Shown one piece after another: positions 54,001 through 64,000 of a DNA stretch of 64,000 nt (within the stretch, counting starts at the first letter, position 1; every line of letters starts with the position of its first letter). Source of the DNA: Rebecca billardiae RCC1528. Its lineage: Eukaryota; Haptophyta. The stretch is from contig OZ251233.1 of NCBI GenBank assembly GCA_965240325.2, positions 124,001 to 188,000 of the forward strand, written 5' to 3'. A program made the translations under genes and the position numbers. The notes below the pieces were generated by a model. It searched no databases. It was given only the letters and a program-made list of their open reading frames with translations, and was not told the DNA's origin.

Positions 54001-54798
54001 GCCACGGTCGCAGGGCTGCTGTGCGCTGCCGGAGGCGCCGCGCCGCACAGCCTGCAGCCCGAGCAGCTGGCGCGCGGCTGGGTGGGCGGCGGCGGCGCCG
54101 TGCACGCGTCGCGCGCCGCGCCCGTCGGCAGCGCCGCCGCGCAGCTGGCGCCGCCGCTGCCGCCGGGGTACGCCGCAAGGCAGTGCGCCGCGCCGCTCCC
54201 CGGCCCATCCCGGCTGGAGCAGCTGCTGCTCTGCGCAGACGCCCTTGGCCCAGCGCACACGCCGGGGCACCGCGCCACCGGCCCGGCAGGCGCGGAGCTC
54301 GGCTTGAGCCTGGGCGGCGGTGGCGCGCGGCCGTGGCCAGCAGCGCCGGCGGCGTCGGCGAGCGCGGACGGAGCTGGGCGGCGCGCGGCGCATGTGTCCG
54401 AGCCCTCTGGGCAGGCGGGCGGCGCGCACCGTGCGGAGCCCGCGTCGGCGGCGGCCGACACGCCGGAGCCTCGCGCGCGCGGCGCCTCGGCCAAACCGGC
54501 CGGCTCTGGCTCTGAGCCCGCCACCCAAGAGCCCGCCGTCCAGTCAATGGTCCAGTATGGCCCGCTGCCAGGCCCGGCATTTGGCCCGCCGGTGCGGCCG
54601 GGCTCGAGGCCGCGCGCGCCGCCACGGCGCGAGTGGCCCGCGGCGGCGGCGGCGGTGCGCGCACCGCGCGGCGGCGGCGGCGGGCGTGCCAAGCGCGCGC
54701 GGCGGCGGCAGCGCGCTTCCTCCGCGGCCAACTCGACGCTCTGGGCGGCGGGCGGCTTCCAGCGCGAGTTTGCAGACGTGGTGCTCTGGTGCGGCTGA
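49192..54798 (+). CDS. very large low-complexity repeat protein, 1868 aa
   Basis: The first ATG in frame is MPPGERRAP at 49192. The N-terminus is Ser/Thr/Pro/Arg-rich with repeated [ST]PxTP motifs (SAPSTPSTPGTPGRRSLP), typical of phosphorylated linkers. A coiled-coil or helical region lies at about 290-390 (ERAQLYARAVAAEDRAAVLQ), with a small internal duplication of QRLDLGAEIE. Then come DGGA repeats (about 522-550), long Ala-rich helices, 15 perfect copies of SAPSSEQL (about 869-988), and acidic Ala/Glu/Asp runs (about 1200-1240). Near residue 1600 there is one possible membrane segment (WCVRVAAAATVAGLLCAAGG). The C-terminus is basic (GGRAKRARRRQR). No catalytic domain recognised. Coding status is supported by in-frame repeats and composition, but introns may be hidden. 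Confidence 0.6.
50757..50842. repeat. 12-bp repeat (GCGGACGGCGGC) x7
   Basis: Seven tandem units encode Ala-Asp-Gly-Gly inside the large low-complexity gene. Confidence 0.9.
51796..52155 (+). repeat. 15 perfect 24-bp tandem repeats coding SAPSSEQL
   Basis: The unit AGCGCACCCTCGAGCGAGCA plus four bases is repeated 15 times without any difference that I can see, over 360 bp. Identity at third codon positions points to very recent expansion or ongoing homogenisation. Confidence 0.98.
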
Positions 54799-56766
54799 GA
54801 CGTGATTCGGGCGGCAGATGATATGTCGGTCCGCACGCTCTAGCCACACAGACAGGCCCGTGACGTCGTCGTCGTCGACCGCGCGTCGTCGCGAGTTGCG
54901 ACTCATTCAGTCTCATAGCAGCCGAGCTTAAATATTATATGATGATTATTTGCTGACGATGATATGATCGACGATGATCGATTGCGCTCAACCCGCCTTT
55001 TATTTGGGGCGGCCGGTTGGTCCACTTCGAGTAGACGCTTCGGGGAAGGTACCGCCAGTCGTGGCGTCTGATGTCCGGTTCATCGGCAGTGCTGGGGGTC
55101 TCACACTGTAGTACGACGACATTTGCTGGCAGTGATCTGGGCGCCTAACCCGCCTGGCCGCCTCGGCTGCTATGCCAGGCTCGGCTATGATCAGTCACAT
55201 TTGCTATCATCACTATACATCAGCGCAATAATATATGTCGTCGCGTAACGTCGTAGAATCTTCATCTGTTAATTATATATATATGTCTAGCCGTCCTCGT
55301 GAACGCCGACGCCAACTGCTGGCCGAAGGTGGGCACGCCGCCTGGCATGTCGATGCTGAGGCTCGGTGCACGCGACGCGCCACCCGCGTGCGAGCCGCCG
55401 CCGCCGGCGACGCAGGTGACGAGCTTGGCTGGAGCCACCTCGCACGCCGCGCCTGGCGAAGCAGGCGGCAGAGGCCGGCGCCGGAAACCGATCTCCTGGG
55501 CGGCAGAAAAACCCGGACAGACTGTTTGTCCGGGAGCAGCCCTTTGAGGCGATGGTCTGTTACAGGGCGATGTGGCTGATGAGCGGCGCTGGCGCCCGGC
55601 GTTCTTGTCGTCCTCTTAGACAATCAGTTATTGTACCAATAAGCCCACATATAACAAGTTGATGCAGCACACATATCGTCGTCATGATGCATTGATGCTG
55701 CTGATGATGATGACGCTGATGCAGCGACAGATGCATCGGATGTGCAGTAGACCTGCGCCTGCGGCTGCCCAGTGACTAGTGAGTACTGCTAGTGGCCCAG
55801 TGCCTGCAATGCTCGGTGCGGTTGCGTGACGGACCAGCATGAGCATCATTATATTGCGCGCGCATGACGACGCGCATCATCGTCATGCATGACGACGAAC
55901 ATGCATCGTCATCAGCATCAGCTGACTGTGAGCAAGCAGGTGGCGTTTACTTACAGATACTACAGTCATCGTATGATACGGCCAGATGCCCGGCCAGATG
56001 GTGGCGGGTCGTACATATTCCGGATCCGATGGTGGTCACTCGGGCCAGCAGTAGTGGGTCGCCAAATCGCGTGGCGTGGTCCAGTGAAGGCTGCTACTAC
56101 CCCTGGCCAGCTTGCTAGCCATGCCGGTCGTTGATCACCCCGCCGTTGACAGGCGCGCACACGCCAAGCGCAATCGCATGGCAGTCGTGTCGAACGGCGG
56201 TCGCACTCAACTACCGCGCAGCCAACATTGATCGTCAGACTCACGACTTGTAAGATCAGGCAGAACATTGATAGGTCTGCACCCTCGCCTGACATGCCCC
56301 GGAGGTCAACACAGCCATCAGAAGGGTGATCCTGCCCGCTACTTGCCCATCATTTTCATGCATGCGCAGCCTCATGCGCGCCGGTCACTACGAAGTACGA
56401 TGACGTGGACGTGGACGTGAGAGTGGTCAAAAAGTCCGAAGGGAAGCTGTCACGCATGCCCACATGCTCGTACGGCGACGCCGACCGGCGAGCGCAACGC
56501 CCCCCTCCATAAAACGTCGTCGTCCGCCGAACTCTCCGACTAGGCGCCGATGCGACAGCGCGCCGAGGCCCGAGGCGGGTTCATTTTCATCGCGGCTCAA
56601 CTTTCAACTTTGGTGCACCTTGCCGTGCCAATCAGTTGTACTGTACGACTTACCCAGGAGTTGAGTGCTCGACCGCGCCGGGCGCGCCTCTTTTCGAGCA
56701 CCCCACGGCCTTCAGCCTCCGCCGTCCAACGGCCGCCGCCCGCATCCGACGCCCCGGAGGCGGAGG
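54799..56766. other. long intergenic region
   Basis: Nearly 2 kb of markedly lower GC with many GAT/CATCATC motifs (54940-54985, 55680-55720, 55850-55925). It includes a probable repeat element (55273-55655) and the promoter of the LRR glycoprotein gene (a CATAAAAC-like box at 56509-56516). No protein or RNA gene is supported. Confidence 0.5.
55273..55655 (+). mobile_element. probable non-autonomous element, copy A
   Basis: It begins with a TA run followed by TGTCTAGCCGTCCTCG (55284-55299) and ends with CTTAGACAATCAGTTATTGT and CCAATAAGCCCACATATA (to 55655). The same start and the same end bracket 61086-61777, with different interiors. Matching ends with unrelated interiors suggest a family of deletion derivatives. 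No transposase or target duplication identified. Confidence 0.45.
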
Positions 56767-57331
56767 ATGCCGCACGCGTCCACGCTGATGCGGGTCGCTG
56801 TGCTCGTCGCGCTCGTTGGGCTTTCCTCGGCCCAGAACCCCTCGCCACCGCCCTCGCCACCGCCCTCTCAACCGTCGCCACCTCCTTCACCGCCGCCGCC
56901 GCCATCGCCGTCACCACCGCCCACTCCCATGCCGCCGCCTTCGCCGCCGCCGCCGCCCACACCGCCGCCCTCGCCACCTCCTTCGCCACCACCACCGTCA
57001 CCGCCGCCCTCGCCACCGCCGCCTTTGCCGCCGCCCTCGCCGCCCTCGCCGCCTGCGCCGCCTGCGCCGCCGCCGCCGCCTTCGCCCTCACCGCCGCCGC
57101 CGGCGACACCACCTTCACCGCCGCCCTCGCCACCACCAACGCCAACGCCGCCGCCCTCGCCACCACCTTCGCCACCGCCACCGTCGCCACCGCCCTCGCC
57201 ACCGCCACCCTCGCCACCACCGCCGCCGCCACCACCACCGTCGCCACCACCATCACCGCCGCCCTCGCCACCTCCACCGCCCTCGCCGCCGCCGTCGCCG
57301 CCGCCCTCGCCGCCACCACCGTCGCCACCAC

Positions 57332-57362
<31 letters not shown>

Positions 57363-58684
57363 ATCGCCACCGCCACCCTCGCCACCACCGCCGCCGCCAC
57401 CACCACCGTCGCCACCACCATCACCGCCGCCCTCGCCACCACCGCCGCCCTCGCCACCGCCCTCGCCACCGCCGCCGCCGCCACCACCACCATCGCCGCC
57501 ACCTTCGCCGCCGCCACCCTCGCCACCGCCGCCGCCGCCGCCGCCACCGTCGCCACCGCCATCACCGCCGCCCTCGCCTCCGCCACCGCCACCGCCGCCA
57601 CCCTCGCCGCCGCCCTCGCCACCACCTCCGTCACCGCCGCCGCCGCCACCGCCTCCGTCGCCCCCGCCATCGCCACCGCCGCCTTCGCCACCACCACCAC
57701 CGCCGCCGTCGCCGCCCCCATCGCCGCCGCCGCCCTCGCCGCCGCCACCGCCACCACCCTCACCGCCACCATCGCCGCCGCCACCCTCGCCACCGCCGCC
57801 ACCACCGCCATCACCGCCGCCCTCGCCGCCGCCGCCTTCGCCACCGCCGCCGCCACCACCGTCGCCGCCGCCCTCGCCACCGCCGCCCTCGCCGCCACCG
57901 CCGCCGCCACCCTCGCCGCCGCCATCGCCGCCCCCTCCGTCGCCGCCGCCTCCACCGCCACCGTCGCCACCGCCCTCGCCGCCGCCCAGCCCGCCGCCCA
58001 GCCCTCCGCCCAGCCCACCACCGAGCCCGCCGCCGGCGCCACCACCATCACCGCCTCCGAGCCCGCCGCCCAGCCCACCGCCATCTCCACCGCCGCCGAG
58101 CCCACCGCCGTCTCCGCCGCCGCCCTCGCCACCGCCCTCGCCGCCGCCCTCACCGCCGCCGCCCTCCCCACCACCCTCGCCGCCGCCACCGCCCTCGCCC
58201 TCGCCGCCGCCGCCTTCGCCGCCGCCGAGCCCACCGCCAAATCCGCCGCCGAGCCCTCCGCCGCCGCCGCCGCCGCCGCCGTCGCCTCCGCCTTCGCCGA
58301 CGCCGGCGCCTCCGCCCTCGCCGCCCAGCCCACCGCCGAGCCCGCCCGCGCCACCCCCGTCGCCACCGCCACCGTCACCGCCGCCGGGCCCGCCATCGAC
58401 GCCGCCGCCGCCGCCACCGCCGCCGCCCTCGCCGCCGCCCTCGCCGCCGCCCTCGCCGCCGCCACCGCCGCCGCCCTCGCCCTCGCCGCCGCCACCGAAC
58501 CCGCCGCCGAGCCCGCCGCCCATGCCGCCTTCGCCGCCGCCGAGCATGCCGCCGCCGCCGCCGCCGCCGATGCCTCCGCCGAGCCCGCCACCGCCGCCGC
58601 CGCCACCGCCCTCGCCGCCGCCGTCACCGCCGCCGGCGCCCCCGCCCTCGCCGCCCAGCCCACCGCCAAGCCAGCCTTTGCAGC

Positions 58685-58715
<31 letters not shown>

Positions 58716-60843
58716 CAGTCCGCCACCGCCCTCGCCTCCCCCGCCCCCACCGCCCCGCCCTCCGCCGCCTCCGGCGCCCCCCGCGCCGCCACCAAGCCCG
58801 CCGCCACCGCCGCCGCCCCCAGCGCCGCCGCCCAGCCCGCCGCCGCCGCCGTCGCCATCTCCGGACGCCAGCTCGCCGCCGCCACCCTCGCCCTCGCCGC
58901 CGCCGCCCAGCCCGCCGCCAGTGTTCGCGGAGCCACCCAGCCCGCCCACCGCGCCCTCGCCACCGCCGCCGCCGCCGCCGCCCACGCCGCCGCCCGTGCC
59001 GCCGCCGAGCCCGCCGCCGCCGCCGCCGCCGCCCATGCCGCCGCCGAGCCCGCCGCCGCCGCCCTCGCCGCCCACGCCACCGCCGAGCCCGCCGCCGCCG
59101 CCCAGCCCGCCGCCGCCTCCGTCCGCGCCGCCCGTCCCACCGACGCCGCCGCCGCCCAGCCCGTCGCCGCCGCCCAGCCCGCAGCCGCCATCCGCGCCGC
59201 CGAGCGGCAGCTACTCGACTTCCGCCGACTTCACGCACTGCCTGTACGAGGCGGCGCAGGGCGGCGTGCTGTGCAAGAGCATCGCCGACTGGCCGGGCGT
59301 GGGCGGCACCGTGCCGACCGAGCTGGGCAAGCTGAGCGGGCTCGAGGCGCTCGTGTTGCGCCACGGCCTCACCTCGGGCGATCTCCCCACCGAGATCGGG
59401 CTGCTCACGCGGCTGCACGATCTCGAGATTGTGTGCGACGGGCCCGAGTGCGGCGGCGGCGGGATGACGATCGGCCGGCTGCTGCCCACCGAGATCGGCC
59501 AGCTCAGCGCGCTCAACGACCTGAGTCTGGTCAAGGTGCTGAGCAGCGGCTCGACCATCCCCACCGAGATCGGGCTGTGCACCGATCTCGAGCTCGTCGA
59601 GATCTCGCAGGCGTCGCTGGGCGGCACGCTGCCCACCGAGCTGATGCACTCAGGCATCACCGAGCTGCGGCTGAGCGACGTGGGCGGGCTGGGCGGCACG
59701 ATCCCCACGAGCATCGGCAACGTGCTCACCGACCCCGCGCCGAGCACCGCCCCCGAGGGCTCGCTCGTCGAGCTGAGCGAGCTGCGCGGCCTGACGGGCA
59801 CGCTGCCGACCGAGCTGGGGCGCTGCAGCGGGCTGGGCGAGCTGCGCGTGAGCGGCGCGCTCAGCCTGATCGGCTCGCTGCCCACCGAGCTCGGGACGAT
59901 GGTGTCGCTCAGCCGGCTCGACGCGCCGAACAACGACCTCGGCGGCGCGCTGCCCACCGAGCTCGCGCGCCTCGCGACCAAGGCGCCCGTCGTCAAGCCA
60001 GACGGCTCGGTCAAGCCGGGCTCGGGCGGGCAGCTGGCCGCGCTCGACGTGTCTGGCAACCGCATGGGCGGCACGCTGCCCACCGAGTTTGGCCGCGTCA
60101 CCTCGCTCTCCGAGTGCACGCTCGACGACCCGTCCAACGCCTACTTCACCGCCCTCGGCCTCGAGCCCCACGACAACTTCTTCAGGCCCAACCCCACCGC
60201 CCGCTTCGCGCAGGGCTCGAGCTGCCAGCCGACCGAGCAGTACGCCTCGCCGCCCTCGCCGCCGCCCGCGCGGACGGAGCCGCCGGCCGAGGGGCTGGAC
60301 GTGGAGGGCGAGCTGCAGCTCGGCGGGGACCCCTCGCTGTGTCGCAGCCAGGCGTTCAAGGACGGCGTGTGCGCCGGCCTCGCGCGCGGCGTGGGCGCGC
60401 AGCAGAACCGGTGCGAGGTCACCGGCTGCCGCGGCGGCTCGGTGATCGTCTCGTACCGCCTCAGGCAGGTGGCGGGCGAGTACGAGGACGAGATCGCGAT
60501 CTCGGAGAAGCTGTCCGACATCGCGGTCAGGGTGCTGATCGCCGACTACATCTCGCAGAACACGGGCGTGCTCGTGAGCGCCAACTCGATCACGGTGCTC
60601 AGCGTCTCGCAGTTTGGCTTCAACCCGCCGCCGCCGCCGAGCCCGCCGCCGGCGTCGCCGCCGCCCGAGCCCGAGACCGACTCTGCGCAGACGCTCACCG
60701 ATGCCGAGCTCGCCGGCACGCTCCTCGGCGCGGTGCTCGGCTGCTGCTGCATGGGGGTCGGGGCGTACCTGGTCTACGGGTACTACCTCAAGCAGCGGGA
60801 GCAGGCGGCGGGCGCCAGCGCCCCGGCGATCATGCGCGCGTGA
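56767..60843 (+). CDS. hydroxyproline-rich LRR transmembrane glycoprotein, 1358 aa
   Basis: A signal peptide (LMRVAVLVALVGLSSAQ) is followed by about 790 residues of SPPP, SPPPP and SPPSPPP motifs (extensin/pherophorin-like), made by block-wise DNA repeats. Residues about 820-1130 hold ten LRR-like units with a consensus L-P-T-E-[IL]-G (VPTELGKLSGLEALVL, LPTEIGLLTRLHDLEI, LPTELGTMVSLSRLDA). A further domain (about 1190-1285) with CRSQAFKDGVCAGLARGVGA and GGSVIVSYRL resembles a SEA-like fold. A second PPPSPPP linker, one membrane helix (LAGTLLGAVLGCCCMGVGAY, about 1317-1336) and a short cytosolic tail follow. It is likely a wall- or matrix-anchored adhesion or receptor protein. The neighbouring minus-strand gene encodes a GT77/XEG113-type arabinosyltransferase candidate, whose relatives act on Hyp in SPPP motifs. 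Confidence 0.85.
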
Positions 60844-61891
60844 GCAGCGCATCCTGCTCATCAGCATGAGCGCCGCCATGTCGTCATAATCATTGTCAAG
60901 CTGATCAGCATCGTCGCGGCGCATGCGGCAATTCTGCACCGCAGCAGTGCGCGCCGGTCAGCATTACGTACCGGGCTCAGCAATCGTCATATCCTCGATG
61001 TCATCGCGTTGACTACGATCGATGCTGATCTGATGGCAATGATGTCTGCAATGTCGTCATCATGAGGACGACATTATTTAAATTGTTATATATATATATA
61101 TATATGTCTAGCCGTCCTCGAAGCGCCTGCGCCATCCAGATGCAGCGAGGAGGCGAGGCACACGCCGGGCAGGGCGGAGCCACGCTGCGAGATACCAGAC
61201 TCTATACATTGAATAAGGGATTTTTGTTCCTCGGAAACAAAGTGCGAGCGGCAGCCGCTCAGGCCGAGCGCGCGGCAGGACTGGCCGCTCGACGCCGTGC
61301 AGCTCGAGAGCCGCCAAGCCGCACGAGAGCGAGGCACGAGGCACCATCGTGCAGAGGCGGGCGCCCTGAAAGATGCAGGCCCAGAACAGCTGCAGCCATC
61401 AGGACAGTGGGCGCTTCCGAAACGAAGGGCGTCGTCCGCTGCGTGAGCGAGAGAGACACAGGGCCGCGTCGGTCGGCTCGGCGCCAGATGAAAGAATCCA
61501 GGCCACCAATTGGCTGTCCAGAGCCACCATGCCAACCCGCTCAAAGCTCAGCGGAGCAGCACAACGAGTTAGCTAGTTCTGGGCCGTTGCGCGCGAGCAC
61601 AGAGCAGGCTCGAAAGACCCTCGTGGCACGAGAAGAGGGTGGCCAAGATGGCAGCCGGACTTGCGCTCGGCCGCCTGCCTCGGGCCGATTGGCAGGCAGG
61701 TGTTGATACCATACGGTGCATTGCGCTCCCACCGTCCACTTAGACAATCAGTTATTGTGCCAATAACCCCACATATACTGATGACGATCGATATACCGTT
61801 ATTATATGTGCGCCGATATCATCCGCCGCCAATCCGACTCGACAGATCCGCGCGCGGGCTGCGCGGCGACCGCGCGCCACGCATCGCCCGG
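60844..61891. other. convergent intergenic region with repeat element
   Basis: 3' flanks of the LRR glycoprotein (plus) and XEG113-like (minus) genes. AT-rich at 60990-61100 and 61760-61810. Most of the region (61086-61777) is the probable repeat element listed separately. No gene seen. Confidence 0.5.
61086..61777 (+). mobile_element. probable non-autonomous element, copy B (contains dispersed repeat copy 2)
   Basis: It starts with a TA run and TGTCTAGCCGTCCTCG (61105-61120), like copy A. Its 3' 225 bp (61553-61777) match 12435-12706, including the hairpins CTCGTG-G-CACGAG and GCCTGCC...GGCAGGC. The end has the GTTATTG-TGC-CAATAAC stem followed by CCCACATATA. No coding capacity seen. Confidence 0.5.
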
Positions 61892-64000
61892 TCACGGACG
61901 GCCCGCCGCCTGCTGCCGCCAGCCGAGCGTCCACGCCGTCGCGACGAAGCCCGCCGCCTCGCTCTCGTCCTGCGCACCGCCGTCGCCACCAAGCGCGGCG
62001 GCCGCCGCCGAGCCGTTGGCGCGCAGGTGCGCGCCCTCTGGCGCGTACGGCAGCAGGGAGGCGGGCGTGTACGGCACGTGGTGGAACGTGCCGTCGTACT
62101 CGGCCGCCTCGGAGCAGCACCAGGAGCCGGTGCCGCCGCGCAGCTGCTCCCAGAAGGCGAGCGCGTCCGCCTGCCGCGCGTGCGCGCGGAACAGCGTGCG
62201 CACGTCGCCGAGGTCGAGCACGCGCGCGGCGCAGCCGCCGAGCGCGGCGCGCAGCTCGTCGTCCGAGGCGGGCGGCGCGTCCGCGCGGAGGCAGCAGCCG
62301 TCGGCGGGCGCGCCGTCGTCGCGCGCGCACTCGCGCGCGCGCGCGCGCGAGCGCAGCAGCTCGAGCGGCACGCGCGGGTCCTCGAGGAACCCCTTCTCCC
62401 TGTGCGCGAACCCGTCGCCCACCTTGCCGCGCTTGGTGCCGCGCAGCCAGAGCGCCGCGTCGAGCCAATGGTCTGCAGGGCAGTCGTGCGGCAGCCGCGC
62501 GGGCGAGGAGGCGTCGCACCCCTCGCGCACGTGGCCCGGGCCGAGGCCGTACTCGCACGTGCACCGCACGCGCGGCAGCACGAGCGCGCGGCCGAGCGCG
62601 TGCGCCGCCGCCAGCGCCGCGCTGAACTGCGAGTGCTGCGCCGCCATCAGCCGCAGGTGGCGCGCGGGCACGCCGCGCGGCGGCAGCGTGTCGGCGCCCT
62701 CGAGCAGCGGCCGCGGCAGCACGGGCGTGTACGTGAGGAAGCGGCCGTCGGTGTAGTGCGACGGCGGGTCGGCGAAGAGCCCGAGCTCCCTCAGCCGCAT
62801 CAGCTTGTTCGCCGGGCGCTGCCAGCGCAGGAACGTCGCGTGCACGCCGATGGGCTCGACTTGGCGCAGCGTGTGCAGCGCGCGCACCTGGAAGGAGAGG
62901 GCGGAGAGGAACTGGGCGGCGGGGAGGACGCCGAGGCGCGCGCCGCCGCCGAGCATCGCGCACGCGTGGCCCGCCGTGCCCTGCCACTCGCGCACCGTCG
63001 TCTGCCCCTTCCACGCGCGGTTGATCGGCCCCTGGTCGCTCTTGCCCCACGGGAGCTCCGCGGCGGCGCGCGCGGCCGCGCCCAGCAGCGCAAGACCGCC
63101 CGCGCTCGGCCGCGCGGCGAGGATGCCGATGTTGAGCGACTTGGCGCAGGTGGGCGCGGCCTCGAGCTCGAGCTCGGCGGGCGCGCCGCGCAGCCGCGGG
63201 TGCGGCCGCAGCCCGAGCATCCGCGCCCCGTCGTTCGACGCGTCCGTCGAGACCAGCGCGTCCACGGCGCCGTGCGCGGCCAGCGCGCCGAGGACGTACG
63301 GGCGCGGGTCCCGCACCCACGCGACGTCCACGTCCGAGACGAGGACGGCGTGCACGCGCGCGGCGGCGGCGACGCGGAGGAAGTGCAACGCGTGCGCCCA
63401 GCGCCCGGCCTGCGCGTTCCGCACGCCGCCGCCGCCGCCGCCGCCGCCCGCGCGCGGCGCGTGCGCGCTCGGCTGCTCGAGCTGCACCGAGCCGAGCGCG
63501 GCGTACACGCCCACGCCCGCGGCCTGGAGCTGGCGCGCGAGCAGCGTGCGGTTGCCGCCCGGGTCCATCATGCCCACGAGCACGGCGCACTCGCCCACGC
63601 GCTGCAGCAGCTGCGCCGAGAACGAGCGCAGCATGTCGGGCACGCCGCTCGCGAGCGCGACGATGGCGACGCGACCGTCCGCGCCCGCGTGCGCGCGCAC
63701 CATCTCCGCGCTGAGCGGCAGCAGCGCGTCGTTGCCGGCGAAGCCGCAGGGTGACGTGGCGGCGGGCTGCTCGCTGAAGAGGTGCGGCAGCTGCCGCGCC
63801 GACGCAGACGTGCCGCGCAGCGCCGCGTGGCCACGCGGCGCCGCTACGCGTACCAACGGCGGCACCGCGGGCGCGCCGCGACTCGCGCCGCTCGGCGCCG
63901 GCGAGCGTGGGCGGGCGCCCGCGACGCCAGCGATGACAACACGGCTCGGCTCCGATGCCGGCCGCGCGAGCGGCGCCAGGAGCGCGAGCGCCGCCGTGAG
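61892..64000 (-). CDS. GT77/XEG113-like nucleotide-diphospho-sugar transferase, 5' incomplete
   Basis: The frame is open to the right window edge without an ATG, so the N-terminus is missing. At the edge it reads a hydrophobic LTAALALLAPLARPA stretch, probably part of a signal or signal anchor. The catalytic half shows VAIVALASGVPDMLRSF, then the DxD motif in LVSDVDVAWVRDP, then NIGILAARPS and SDQGPINRAWKG, the layout of the nucleotide-diphospho-sugar transferase family. GVHATFLRWQRPANKLMRLRE, then FLTYTPVLPRPLL and the downstream RHLRLMAAQHSQFSAALAAA-type region match the C-terminal extension of XEG113 arabinosyltransferases. Plant XEG113 extends arabinose chains on hydroxyproline of extensins in the Golgi. 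This call is by remembered motif layout; substrate in this organism is inferred. Contains several Cys pairs and one NGS sequon. Confidence 0.75.
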   Translation of the reverse strand, partial: LTAALALLAPLARPASEPSRVVIAGVAGARPRSPAPSGASRGAPAVPPLVRVAAPRGHAALRGTSASARQLPHLFSEQPAATSPCGFAGNDALLPLSAEMVRAHAGADGRVAIVALASGVPDMLRSFSAQLLQRVGECAVLVGMMDPGGNRTLLARQLQAAGVGVYAALGSVQLEQPSAHAPRAGGGGGGGGVRNAQAGRWAHALHFLRVAAAARVHAVLVSDVDVAWVRDPRPYVLGALAAHGAVDALVSTDASNDGARMLGLRPHPRLRGAPAELELEAAPTCAKSLNIGILAARPSAGGLALLGAAARAAAELPWGKSDQGPINRAWKGQTTVREWQGTAGHACAMLGGGARLGVLPAAQFLSALSFQVRALHTLRQVEPIGVHATFLRWQRPANKLMRLRELGLFADPPSHYTDGRFLTYTPVLPRPLLEGADTLPPRGVPARHLRLMAAQHSQFSAALAAAHALGRALVLPRVRCTCEYGLGPGHVREGCDASSPARLPHDCPADHWLDAALWLRGTKRGKVGDGFAHREKGFLEDPRVPLELLRSRARARECARDDGAPADGCCLRADAPPASDDELRAALGGCAARVLDLGDVRTLFRAHARQADALAFWEQLRGGTGSWCCSEAAEYDGTFHHVPYTPASLLPYAPEGAHLRANGSAAAAALGGDGGAQDESEAAGFVATAWTLGWRQQAAGRP

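Noticed and set aside
49248-54836. 1862-residue open frame on the minus strand opposite the large repeat protein
   Set aside because: It is a GC-background shadow: repeats translate equally well on both strands, and its ends match the plus-strand gene limits. The plus frame has TP-rich, coiled-coil and acidic segments with plausible order and an upstream ATG.
56597-59191. Long minus-strand Ala/Val frames opposite the SPPP tract
   Set aside because: They are mirror translations of the CCG/CCA/TCG repeats; the plus frame has a signal peptide and continues into the LRR region.

Overview
This is a very GC-rich nuclear window from a eukaryote, with genes on both strands, spliceosomal introns and AT-rich intergenic islands. 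It is most likely a unicellular alga with a secondary plastid. Two proteins look plastid-directed (a PAP/fibrillin and a PsbP-like lumenal protein), and both begin with an ER-type signal rather than a simple transit peptide. Two large Ser/Pro-rich surface proteins of algal type are also present. A haptophyte, perhaps a pavlovophyte, is my best guess from base composition, intron style and gene content; this is inference. Nineteen protein-coding genes are supported. The 14 introns I could place by reading frame and family homology are short (97-278 bp) and GC-rich. Thirteen begin GTGCG, one begins GTGCA, and all end in AG.

Layout. 1-2.4 kb: a gene whose signal-peptide module is tandemly repeated in 180-bp units. 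2.7-7 kb: a hypothetical protein divergent from an OSCA/TMEM63-type channel. 7.4-15.7 kb: a PX-domain gene, a small gene, a coiled-coil/acidic low-complexity gene, and a second PX-domain gene. 16-18.5 kb: convergent fibrillin and PsbP-like genes. 18.8-21.6 kb: a membrane-anchored (SP)n surface protein with a cytosolic WW domain. 21.9-22.5 kb: a TA-flanked MITE. 23.3-34.2 kb: LSM14/Scd6 (mRNA decay and translation control) and a giant ZFC3H1-like zinc-finger protein (nuclear RNA surveillance). 34.4-42.6 kb: a small coiled-coil gene, a TEX264-like ER protein, a kinesin and an MFS transporter. 42.6-44.1 kb: a gene-poor stretch with a 308-bp nearly perfect inverted repeat. 44.1-46.5 kb: a triosephosphate isomerase frame that runs without a stop into a signal peptide peptidase. 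47-54.8 kb: a GT47 exostosin-like enzyme and a very large low-complexity protein with 15 perfect 24-bp repeats. 56.8-64 kb: a hydroxyproline-rich LRR membrane glycoprotein and, on the opposite strand, a GT77/XEG113-type glycosyltransferase that runs off the right edge.

Themes. Cell-surface glycoprotein biology recurs: (SP)n/WW protein, GT47, SPPP/LRR protein and XEG113-like transferase. ER and membrane functions (SPP, TEX264-like, PX proteins) and RNA metabolism (LSM14, ZFC3H1) also appear. There is no operon-like or prokaryotic organisation. The most unusual observations are the TPI-SPP continuous reading frame, the 308-bp inverted repeat, the repeated signal-peptide module, the surface protein with an internal WW domain, and the uniform GTGCG donor usage.
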